From Streptomyces capitiformicae (lineage in GTDB: Bacteria; Actinomycetota; Actinomycetes; Streptomycetales; Streptomycetaceae): 64,000 bases of DNA. The notes under the pieces are model-generated. The model did no database searches. It was not told the DNA's origin and saw only the letters and a list, made by a program, of their open reading frames with translations. Positions 21,201 to 26,563 of this stretch are shown one piece after another; positions within the stretch are counted from its first letter, which is position 1; every line of letters starts with the position of its first letter. The stretch lies in the NCBI RefSeq assembly GCF_002214185.1, contig NZ_CP022161.1, positions 10,175,486 to 10,239,485 of the forward strand. Reading direction: 5' to 3'. The position numbers and the translations under genes were made by a program.

Positions 21201-21846
21201 GTCGGCCATTGAGGACACGGTCGTCGACTACGGCTCCGCGATCTTCTCCCAGCCCGACATCTGGTGGGGCGCCGCCGAGACCGCCGGAAGCATGATTCTT
21301 ATGGGCGCCGGCGCAGACCTCGTCATCGCGGGCGGGGCCGTCTGCGCCGCCACCGGCGTCGGCTGTGTCATTGGTGTTCCCGCCGCCGCAGGCGGCGTGG
21401 CCCTGATCGGCGCTGGCGCCGCGGGCACGGCGGACGGCATCGGCCGCATCAACGACGGGCTCGGGAAAGCGCTCAGAGAGGCCGAGTCGAATGCAGGGAA
21501 GAGCGAGGGAGCTGGATCCACAGCCAAGAGCGGAGACCTCGGTCCGAAATGGAAGGCGCAAGAACCGTCAAATATTTGTGGGAGTAGCGGTTGTGAAGAC
21601 GTAGCTGTAGATATCCAGGCGAAGATCGGCGGAGAGCGAATGCGTATAACCGACCAGTACGGTGCACCACAACTCGGGAAATACCGAGGTGAGGACACGG
21701 GTTGGGCGCATCACGACGTCGTGCTGAAAGATGGACAGGTATACGATGCGTGGACAGGGCGTCACGGTGAACCTGTGGACCGCTACATGAGTCGCTGGGA
21801 GTACGGTGAATATCTGCAGATGAAGCCGAGCCCCTATCAGCCGTGA
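15250..21846 (+). CDS. Full-length Rhs/YD-repeat wall protein with papain-like toxin tip
   Basis: A 2199-residue secreted protein. It has a signal peptide (VAVPALVLAVLAPTALAGPVQA), an SpvB/TcB-like start region (STWEAGGSSGAFTWSYDMAV), many YD repeats, and the Rhs core near 1865-1916 (THLGAREYDPVTGRFISVDP). A Thr/Ser linker is followed by a glycine/alanine-rich hydrophobic segment (about 2015-2070). The final ~95 residues hold a candidate Cys-His-Asp triad: Cys2110 or Cys2115 (NICGSSGCED), His2154/2155 (WAHHDVVLKDG) and Asp2166 (QVYDAW), arranged as in papain-fold toxins or deamidases. The toxin call is inferred from motif order. AGGGGAG precedes the ATG. It lies 70 bp after the LamG gene and shares most of its shell with the truncated copy at 3672, but not the tip. 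Confidence 0.85.
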   Translation: MSAGIRARLRARRGSGGIGRVAVPALVLAVLAPTALAGPVQAADRGLGRPDAPKQEVSEVHAVTGLGAGKARARVAAVGKENALQARRAKTQQTATWPKAGAASAKPAGKGKAARLTAGGLPVTLADTSGSTRIEVLDRKKTEAAGVKGVLLTATATEPGTAKIGVDYSAFASAYGGDWAGRLRLYSLPACALTTPDKPACRERTPLDSHNDISGRTVSADIALTETPTGTASNRAEESGTVTPASFSSATTAAAATDSSATTVLALAATTGASTSGSGDYTASPLSSSSTWEAGGSSGAFTWSYDMAVPPAAAGPKPSVSLSYDSGSIDGRTASTNNQGSQVGEGFDLSAASYVERSYGSCDEDGQDDKYDLCWKYDNASIVLNGKSNELIKDDTTGVWRLSSDDASTVTHSTGADNGDGNGEYWTVITGDGTKYVFGLNKLPGAGTDDATDSVWTVPVYGDDSGEPGYDQGSAFADRSVTQAWRWNLDYVVDTHGNAMTYWYTPETNYYAKNGADTATTKYTRGGYLNKILYGQDKDTLFSGVTSDKVTFSYAERCTASDCSELKESTADNWPDVPYDSVCASGADCDAVSPAFFTRKRLTNVTTHAWSATASALTAVDSWDLTQEYLDGGDIGDTSDQTLTLKSVRHTGKNGTDIALDPVTFTYEMRPNRVDATDNILPLTRPRMRTVTSETGAITTVTLSGPECVRGSNMPAAEDDNSKSCYPQYWHINGAENASLDWFHKYRVTAVGTADPTGKNEGTENTYSYADPAWHYNDDPLTPEDERTWSVWRGYGKVTVTKGIAGKTQSKTVSLYLQGMHGDKRKDTTATRSVSVAGIDVAGLDVADQTDSDAYAGFLREQITYDGSTPIAVTVNDPWSRRTATQHKSYADSEAYYVRTEKTFTHTYLTAKADWRTRTTATTEWDDYGNPLKVYDAGDTAVTGDETCTRTWYVANSDVGINSLVTRKRVVGRACSTAETDLSLPTSSATRGDVLSDAATVYDGPATTTAWTASQTPTLGEATWTGRASAYPAAATNGERNPSSWQTLSRSTYDALGRVASVTDTAGNTSTTSYTPVAAGPLTRTKVTNAKSQSIYTYNDYARGLPTKVYDVNNKITETTYDALGRATATWLPNRSRSGGYSANHTYAYSVTDGAPSWSSTSSLKSDGTTYNTSYQIYDSLLRPLQSQTPTPQGGRLLTDTRYDSRGLAYETYADVFDTTSTPNGTYTRAEYGRAPKQTAIVFDGAERPVSGTFYVYGVQKWSNSSTYTGDSTATTAAAGGSATRTIVDALGRTVETREYAGTSPADTGYGAGVGASYTSTKFTYTRDGKQETITGPDSSWSYGYDLYGRQTSATDPDKGTATTGYTSLDQVSWTKDAAGRVLITAYDVLGRTTGTWSAAAGADLTSTTEEQVDANKLTAYAYDTLVKGQLDSSTRYVGGVSGSAYTRKVTAYDSLYRATTTQLILPSTDPLVTSKAVGSTLTFSTYYNIDGTQQYTAEPAAGGLGAETVAFEYDGLGLNTKSGGTSDYLLDTSYSALSQPEVLTLGTSAAAGTKKAYVSNLYEEGTDRLTRSSVTDDTHAYKLQELNYSYDEAGNVTAISDPTTLGGTGKADHQCFSYDGHRRLLESWTPSTADCATSGRTTANLGGADPYWTSYTYKNSGLRATETTHTTSATTTRTYCYDSTKVHRLTATTTGATCTGVTAAYGYDTTGNTTSRPDGSASQALTWSAEGRLDTVKEGASTTGYVYDADGDLLIRRNTGGETVLYLGTTEVHLDTSNSTAKYWAQRYYSGAGSIVALRSNKSGTSTLTWLAADHHGTSSLAVDASTQAVTKRYTTPFGAPRAGGTGTWPDDKAFLGASADNSTGMTHLGAREYDPVTGRFISVDPLLSLDQHQSLNGYTYGNNNPATWSDPTGLEIGSMPNSCRYSLANCDSKTQKSVGYDPKTGTVDPSKGTASTSSTGTTTSVPTPIKRNGVSGPKWGWLSAIEDTVVDYGSAIFSQPDIWWGAAETAGSMILMGAGADLVIAGGAVCAATGVGCVIGVPAAAGGVALIGAGAAGTADGIGRINDGLGKALREAESNAGKSEGAGSTAKSGDLGPKWKAQEPSNICGSSGCEDVAVDIQAKIGGERMRITDQYGAPQLGKYRGEDTGWAHHDVVLKDGQVYDAWTGRHGEPVDRYMSRWEYGEYLQMKPSPYQP

Positions 21847-21856
21847 GGTGTTTGAA

Positions 21857-22186
21857 ATGAATTTTGTGCGGCTTTTCTCTGATGTGCAAAGGCGGCCGGA
21901 TGCTTACGGCCTAAATGGCGGCTACCGAGAGCACGTCGCCTTCATCAACGGTTGTAACGCTGCGACTGGGGCTGAACTGTTGCAAGGTTTCTCCGAGCGT
22001 TTGGCTGCAAAGCTAGGGGAGGGGGAAAATCTCTACTGGGCACTTCTGGTGGCCAACCTTGCTTCCTCACCAGTCCGAGTGCGGCGTTTGGATGACCTGA
22101 GTCAGCAGCAGGAGGAACGTGCCGTCGCAGTGCTCTTCGATGAGCTCTTGGCTTTCTTGTATCCCGCTTCTGCAGGAGCATCATGA
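21857..22186 (+). CDS. Candidate immunity protein for the papain-like Rhs toxin
   Basis: A 109-residue, probably helical soluble protein (AFINGCNAATGAELLQGFSERLAAKL, then LVANLASSPVRVRRLDDLSQ). The ATG at 21857 is 10 bp after the toxin stop and is preceded by GAGG; a GTG at 21848 is an alternative. No known family is recognised. The immunity role is inferred from its position directly behind the toxin tip. It is unlike the other immunity candidate at 9158, matching the fact that the two toxin tips differ. Confidence 0.6.
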   Translation: MNFVRLFSDVQRRPDAYGLNGGYREHVAFINGCNAATGAELLQGFSERLAAKLGEGENLYWALLVANLASSPVRVRRLDDLSQQQEERAVAVLFDELLAFLYPASAGAS

Positions 22187-22459
22187 ACGAGCCTGGGTCC
22201 ACCGCGCGACAGTTCGTTTTTAGTAACGGAAAGTGCTGACCCATTCCGCGTCGTTCTGGCAGAGAAATTGCGCGAACGTCTATGATCGACCGAAAAGGAG
22301 CGACGGCGGCCTGAGGTCGACTGTGTGCCATCATCGAACAACATCAGTACATCGGGCCGTTCTGGGCGATTCGTTGCACGACGGCAGGAAGTGCAGCTCG
22401 ATGCGGTCCGGGTGATCGGCGAGCCATGCGCGGACCTTGCGGGAGCGGTGCGCGGAGTG
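22187..22459. other. Junk-like gap after the Rhs immunity gene
   Basis: Apart from the IS630 relic, this stretch between the Rhs immunity gene and the repeated block upstream of the DUF418 gene contains no supportable gene. Its composition is lower in GC than the neighbouring core genes. Confidence 0.5.
22379..22458 (-). pseudogene. IS630-family transposase remnant
   Basis: On the minus strand this 80-bp piece reads SAHRSRKVRAWLADHPDRI followed by ELHFLPS, the conserved block around the second catalytic Asp region of IS630-type DDE transposases. Both sides are unrelated sequence. It is a relic with no terminal repeats. Confidence 0.75.
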
Positions 22460-22543
22460 GCCTTAAAGCCCCCGAGAGTCATCGGGGCTCGGCGAGTCGC
22501 AGCTCCAGCCACCCGGCGGGGTAGCACCCACCAGTCGGCAGGG
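22460..22543 (+). repeat. 84-bp block identical (inverted) to 59655-59738
   Basis: All 84 bases match the reverse complement of 59655-59738. Each copy ends about 56 bp upstream of a DUF418 gene start, in the same orientation relative to that gene; weaker similarity continues toward the start codon. Within it CCCCGA-N6-TCGGGG can fold, and read away from the gene it is followed by CTTTAA, so it could terminate a transcript coming from the gene side on the opposite strand or act as a regulatory hairpin. Confidence 0.9.
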
Positions 22544-22599
22544 GACCGCAGCCTTCCGCCGGATACTCCGCGGCCCGCCCGGTTTCCAGGCTTGGAGCC

Positions 22600-23817
22600 A
22601 TGACACAGCGCATGGATGCCGCGATGCCTCCGGTCGACGAGAAGTCCCCGACCGACGGCAGGGCCGAACCCTCGACCGGCACGCCACGCATGCCCGGCGT
22701 GGGCCGGCTGATCGGCCTGGACCTGGCCCGCGGCCTCGCCGTATTCGGCATGTTCGCGGCCCACGTCGGACCCGATCCGAGCGAGGGCGGAGTGATCGGC
22801 TTCCTGATGGAGCTGGCCCATGGCCGCTCCTCCGCTCTCTTCGCCTTCCTGGCGGGCTTCGCCGTCGTGCTCATCACCGGGCGCAGCGTGCCGAAGACGG
22901 GCCGGGCAGGACGCCAAGCCGTCGCCAAGGTGATCATCCGGGCCGTGATCCTGCTGGCCGTGGGCTCGGCGCTGACCATGACCGGCACCCCGGTCGAGGT
23001 GATCCTCGCCTTCTACGGCGTGTACTTCCTGCTCGTCCTGCCGCTGTACCAGCTCAGTGCCGGCCCTCTGGCGGTGATCGCGGCGGGCACGGCCCTCGTC
23101 ATGCCGCAGGTGCTGTACGTGGTGAAGCAGGTGCTCGGCTACGGCGGATCGCCCTTGCCCGGTGAGCCCGAAGGACCCCTCTCCTTGCTCATCACCGGCA
23201 CCTATCCGGCCCTGACGTGGATTCCGTTCGTCATCGCCGGCATGGCCGTGGCCCGCCTCGACCTGACCGCCACCGCCGTACGCGCACGCCTCGCGCTGAC
23301 CGGCGTCGTGCTCGCGGTCATCGGCTACGGCGGCTCCTGGCTGACGCTCCATGCTGTGCCCGGCGCGCTGTCCGCCATCGGTGAGTCGGGATTCGGCGGG
23401 AACCCGTCGAGCGCATGGTGGTCCGACACGGCCGGCTTCCCGTCCGGTGACACCCCCTACTGGCTGCTGGTGGCCTCTCCGCACAGCGAGACGACCCTGT
23501 CGATCCTCGGCAACACCGGCGTGGCGATCGCCGTCGTGACCGTCTGCCTCGCCGCCATGGACGCCTTCCCCCGCCTGCGCCACCTGGCCGGGCCGGTCAT
23601 CGCGGTCGGCTCCATGTCGCTGACGGCCTACGTCCTGCACATCGTGGGCATCCAACTCCTGGGCATCGACGAACTGCCCGGCTCGCCGCTGCATGTGCTG
23701 GTCGGCTTCATCGTGAGTGTCATGGCTTTCGCGATGCTCTGGTCGCGGTATGGCGCACGCGGCCCTCTGGAGTGGCTGATGGCCAAGGCGACCGACATCG
23801 CGCGCCACGTCCGGTGA
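22600..23817 (+). CDS. DUF418 / HGSNAT-like multipass membrane protein
   Basis: A 405-residue integral membrane protein with about ten hydrophobic segments. The N-terminal part (GRLIGLDLARGLAVFGMFAAH, then ALFAFLAGFAVVLI) is the DUF1624/heparan-glucosaminide acetyltransferase-like half, and the C-terminal part (SMSLTAYVLHIVG to WSRYGARGPLEWLM) is DUF418. Members are thought to be membrane acyltransferase-like proteins; substrates are unknown. It is 65% or more similar by eye to the protein encoded at 58366-59598, and both share an identical upstream block. It stands alone between accessory DNA and the two-component system. Confidence 0.85.
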   Translation: MTQRMDAAMPPVDEKSPTDGRAEPSTGTPRMPGVGRLIGLDLARGLAVFGMFAAHVGPDPSEGGVIGFLMELAHGRSSALFAFLAGFAVVLITGRSVPKTGRAGRQAVAKVIIRAVILLAVGSALTMTGTPVEVILAFYGVYFLLVLPLYQLSAGPLAVIAAGTALVMPQVLYVVKQVLGYGGSPLPGEPEGPLSLLITGTYPALTWIPFVIAGMAVARLDLTATAVRARLALTGVVLAVIGYGGSWLTLHAVPGALSAIGESGFGGNPSSAWWSDTAGFPSGDTPYWLLVASPHSETTLSILGNTGVAIAVVTVCLAAMDAFPRLRHLAGPVIAVGSMSLTAYVLHIVGIQLLGIDELPGSPLHVLVGFIVSVMAFAMLWSRYGARGPLEWLMAKATDIARHVR

Positions 23818-23963
23818 GCGGGGCGCAGGCGACTTCGCCCGCGATCTGGCGTTCAGGAAGATCGAGGCGGTGCTGCCCCTCAGTGGCCGCCGCCGGGCAG
23901 GAGGTTGCCGTTATTCACAGGCAAGGCACAGACACGGCCGCCGCCCTCTGCGTACAGACCTTG

Positions 23964-23991
23964 GCCGCCGCCCTCTGCAGAGGGCGGCGGC
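23964..23991. terminator. 28-bp perfect palindrome, probable terminator
   Basis: GCCGCCGCCCTCTG is followed immediately by its reverse complement CAGAGGGCGGCGGC. The same left arm (GGCCGCCGCCCTCTGCG) also occurs about 27 bp earlier without its partner, suggesting partial duplication. It sits about 150 bp after the DUF418 stop. Confidence 0.5.
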
Positions 23992-24100
23992 TGTTCACTC
24001 ATGGGACCGGGGGCGTGTGCCAGGTAGCGGCGGGTTCAGCGCCTCAAGCGTCCCGGAGCAGCAGCGGGTTCGCGCCAAGCCTGCAACGCCTGTGCTGCCG

Positions 24101-24132
24101 TAAGCCCGTAAGCCCGTAAGCCCGTAAGCCCG
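24101..24132. repeat. 8-bp tandem repeat TAAGCCCG x4
   Basis: Four perfect head-to-tail copies occur about 84 bp upstream of the histidine kinase start. A variable-number repeat here could change promoter spacing; no effect can be shown from sequence. Confidence 0.85.
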
Positions 24133-24215
24133 CACGCCCAGCTGTCCCCGACCCACGGCGCACGTCACTGATGGCTCCGGCCTCCTTCGATGGGCATCGC
24201 GGGCAGAATGGTTGC

Positions 24216-25391
24216 GTGCCCCCTTTCGACCAACCCCCTTTAGGCCGGCCCTGTTTCCAGCTGCCCCGTGGCGCCCGAGCCGACGCCGCACTGGCTCTCG
24301 GGACGTTCGTGTTGGTAGCGGTCGCGGAGGGGCAGCTGCTGCGGAGCGGAGAGGGCTCGACGCCCTCGCTCATCGCGTCGTGGCTGCTGATCGCTGCGGT
24401 GTGCGGAGCGCTGCTGTTACGGCGCCGGTATCCGGTGGCGGTGGGATGGTTCACGGCGCTGGCCACGGGCGGCTACCACCTGTGGAGCGACACCGACGGT
24501 CCGTTGGTCGTGGTGCCGATCGTGGCGTTGTACGCCATCGCGGCCCAGGGCCGGTTGCAGGCCGCTGTCGCCATGGCGGCAGCGATGGTGATCGGCATGT
24601 CCGCGGGCACCTTCGCGGGCACCAGCGACATCAACGGCACGGCGGTGTTCATGCTCGCCGGCTGGCTGGTCGCCGTCGTGGCTCTCGGCACCGTGCGGCA
24701 CGGCCGGGCGGCCCATGCCGAGGAGGAGGCGCGGCTGCGGGCCACCGAGGAGCGGCTGCGCATCGCTCGCGAGCTGCACGATGTGATCGGGCACAACATC
24801 TCGATGATCAACGTGCAGGCGGGTGCGGCGCTGCATCGACTGAAGAAGGACCCCGCACAGGCCGAGGAGGCGCTCGGCGCGATCAAGGCGGGCAGCCGGG
24901 AGACCCTACGGGAGCTTCGGGCCACCCTCGGGGTGCTCCGCCGGGTCGATGAGGAAGCGCCCACGGCGCCTGCGCCGGGACTCGCCCGGGTGGACGAGCT
25001 GGCGGCTTCGGCGAAGCCGGCGGGGCTCACGGTGCGGATCGTGCGGACCGGGGTGGAACGCTCGCTGCCCGCCCCGGTCGACTTGGCCGCGTACCGGATC
25101 GTGCAGGAGTCCCTGACCAACGCCGCCAAACACAGCGGCGCCGGGCGCGTCTCCATCCGACTCTCCTACGGAGACGAGGAGCTGACCCTGGCTGTCGAGG
25201 ACGACGGCCGGGGCACGGCGGCCCGCCCGGCCGGGGCCGGTGGTGGCAGCGGGATCGCCGGCATGACCGAGCGGGCGCGGGCACTGGGCGGCGAACTGGC
25301 CGCAGGTCCGCGGCCGGAGGGCGGATTCGCGGTGCGGGCCCGGGTGCCGTACGGGAGCACAGGAGAGCCGATGGAGGAGGGCGACCGATGA
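24216..25391 (+). CDS. NarL/DesK-type sensor histidine kinase
   Basis: About 391 residues. Four to five membrane segments occupy the first ~150 residues; a HisKA_3 dimerisation domain follows with the phospho-acceptor in RIARELHDVIGHNISMI, and a HATPase domain has AYRIVQESLTNAAKHSGAG and the DDGRG and GIAGMTERA motifs. Such kinases sense the membrane or envelope and phosphorylate the paired LuxR-type regulator, here overlapping by four bases. GTG 24216 is preferred because the family's N terminus starts near PPFDQP; an ATG at 24171 is possible. Downstream of the pair lie an MMPL exporter and a small membrane protein that are likely targets. Confidence 0.88.
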   Translation: MPPFDQPPLGRPCFQLPRGARADAALALGTFVLVAVAEGQLLRSGEGSTPSLIASWLLIAAVCGALLLRRRYPVAVGWFTALATGGYHLWSDTDGPLVVVPIVALYAIAAQGRLQAAVAMAAAMVIGMSAGTFAGTSDINGTAVFMLAGWLVAVVALGTVRHGRAAHAEEEARLRATEERLRIARELHDVIGHNISMINVQAGAALHRLKKDPAQAEEALGAIKAGSRETLRELRATLGVLRRVDEEAPTAPAPGLARVDELAASAKPAGLTVRIVRTGVERSLPAPVDLAAYRIVQESLTNAAKHSGAGRVSIRLSYGDEELTLAVEDDGRGTAARPAGAGGGSGIAGMTERARALGGELAAGPRPEGGFAVRARVPYGSTGEPMEEGDR

Positions 25392-26056
25392 TCAGGGTCC
25401 TGCTGGCGGATGACCAGAGGCTGGTGCGGGCCGGGTTCCGGTCGATACTCGCGGACGAGGACGACATCGAGGTGGTGGGCGAAGCCGCGGACGGGCAAGC
25501 CGCGGTCTCGGCCTGCCGCGACCTCGAGCCGGACGTGGTCCTGATGGACATTCGGATGCCGGGGATGGACGGTCTGGAAGCCTCCCGGGCGATCGCCGGG
25601 GACGAGCGGCTGGCATCGGTGAAGGTGGTCATCCTGACGACCTTCGATCTGGACGACTACGTGTACGGGGCGCTGCGAGCCGGGGCGACGGGCTTTCTGG
25701 TGAAGGACACGGAGCCGGAGGAACTGCTGCAGGCGGTGCGGGTCGCCGCCCGCGGTGATGCCCTGATCAGCCCGTCCGTCACGCGGCGGCTCATCGCCGA
25801 GTTCGCGGGCCGGGTGAAGGGCCCTCAGCCGCATCCCCGGCTCGGTGTCCTCACCGAACGGGAGCGTGAGGTCATGCAGTTGGTCGCAGCGGGGCTCACG
25901 AACGACGAGATCGCGGCGCGCCTTGTGCTGGCACAGTCGACGGCGAAGACGCATGTCAGCCGGATCATGTCGAAGCTGGGGGCGCGGGACAGGTCGCAGG
26001 TCGTGGTGATGGCGTACGAGTCGGGCCTGGTCAGCCCGGGCTGGATGGCGGAGTAG
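25388..26056 (+). CDS. NarL-type response regulator
   Basis: A 222-residue protein with a receiver domain (DDQRLVRAGFRSIL; phospho-accepting Asp in PDVVLMDIRMPGMDG; Lys in GFLVKDTEPEELL) and a C-terminal LuxR HTH (LTEREREVMQLVAAGLTNDEI, then STAKTHVSRIMSKL). The start ATG overlaps the kinase stop as ATGA, indicating translational coupling. It probably activates genes responding to the kinase signal, with the adjacent MMPL transporter the obvious candidate. The stop codon is immediately followed by a MITE-like element. Confidence 0.92.
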   Translation: MIRVLLADDQRLVRAGFRSILADEDDIEVVGEAADGQAAVSACRDLEPDVVLMDIRMPGMDGLEASRAIAGDERLASVKVVILTTFDLDDYVYGALRAGATGFLVKDTEPEELLQAVRVAARGDALISPSVTRRLIAEFAGRVKGPQPHPRLGVLTEREREVMQLVAAGLTNDEIAARLVLAQSTAKTHVSRIMSKLGARDRSQVVVMAYESGLVSPGWMAE

Positions 26057-26057
26057 G

Positions 26058-26186
26058 CCGTGTCGTCACATTCCCGTCGTCGCCCGGAGGGCGGCCCGGC
26101 GGTGGGGGCCCCTCCCGCCTGAGCGAAGCCGAGAGCGGGGGAGCGTGCATGGCGTCGCGAGGCAGACGGGAATGTGACGACACGGA
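26058..26186. mobile_element. MITE-like element with 21-bp perfect terminal inverted repeats
   Basis: The first 21 bases (26058-26078, starting CCGTGTCGTCACATTCC) are the exact reverse complement of 26166-26186. The 129-bp element has no coding capacity and contains a GC-rich hairpin sequence (26102-26143) of a type interspersed in Streptomyces genomes. TAGG occurs at or near both outer edges (26054-26057 and 26089-26092 offset by two bases on the right), so the target duplication is uncertain. It lies between the response regulator stop and the small membrane protein gene. Confidence 0.7.
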
Positions 26187-26342
26187 CTAGGCCGGAGGGT
26201 GGGGGAGTTGGTGCACGGTCGGCCGCAGGCTCCTCGCAACTCCTGGGGTACGGCGCGGCGGCAGCGTACATCCGCTGGGGTACGACCGGTGTCGGCCGGA
26301 GACTGACGATTCGGCCCCCGGCGCGCAGGCACGATCGAGGCC

Positions 26343-26546
26343 ATGAACGCACGCCTCTTCACCGGACGGGTCACGGCCGCGCTCGTCGGCACGCTCGTCG
26401 GGGCCGCCGCCGGGATTCTGCTGGTCTCGGCCGCCGGTGCCCTGGCCGTGGAGGTCGACGGCGTGTTCGCCCTCCTGGCGATCGGCCTGCCCGCGCTCTG
26501 CGGCGCCGTGGTGGGCGCGTTCGTCACCCCTGGCAACTCACGCTGA
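26343..26546 (+). CDS. Small two-helix membrane protein
   Basis: This 67-residue protein has two hydrophobic segments (about 10-33, [20 protein letters not shown]; and 40-62, [20 protein letters not shown]). No named family is recognised. It lies 17 bp upstream of the MMPL transporter in the same direction, so it is probably co-transcribed and may be an accessory subunit; that is inference from position. Confidence 0.65.
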   Translation: MNARLFTGRVTAALVGTLVGAAAGILLVSAAGALAVEVDGVFALLAIGLPALCGAVVGAFVTPGNSR

Positions 26547-26563
26547 ATCCGAGGTAGTCACCC

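Larger units (their letters stand above)
23818..24215. other. Intergenic region with palindrome and 8-bp repeats
   Basis: It holds a perfect 28-bp palindrome at 23964-23991, half of which is repeated just upstream, and four tandem copies of TAAGCCCG at 24101-24132. The palindrome probably terminates the DUF418 transcript. The start of the histidine kinase gene lies at the right end. No gene was found. Confidence 0.6.

Noticed and set aside
17164..21561. A very long antisense open frame (about 1465 codons) opposite the full-length Rhs gene
   Set aside because: It is a shadow of GC-biased codon use: composition is Val/Arg/Gly-rich without domains, ribosome site or homology. The plus-strand YD repeats clearly define the real gene.
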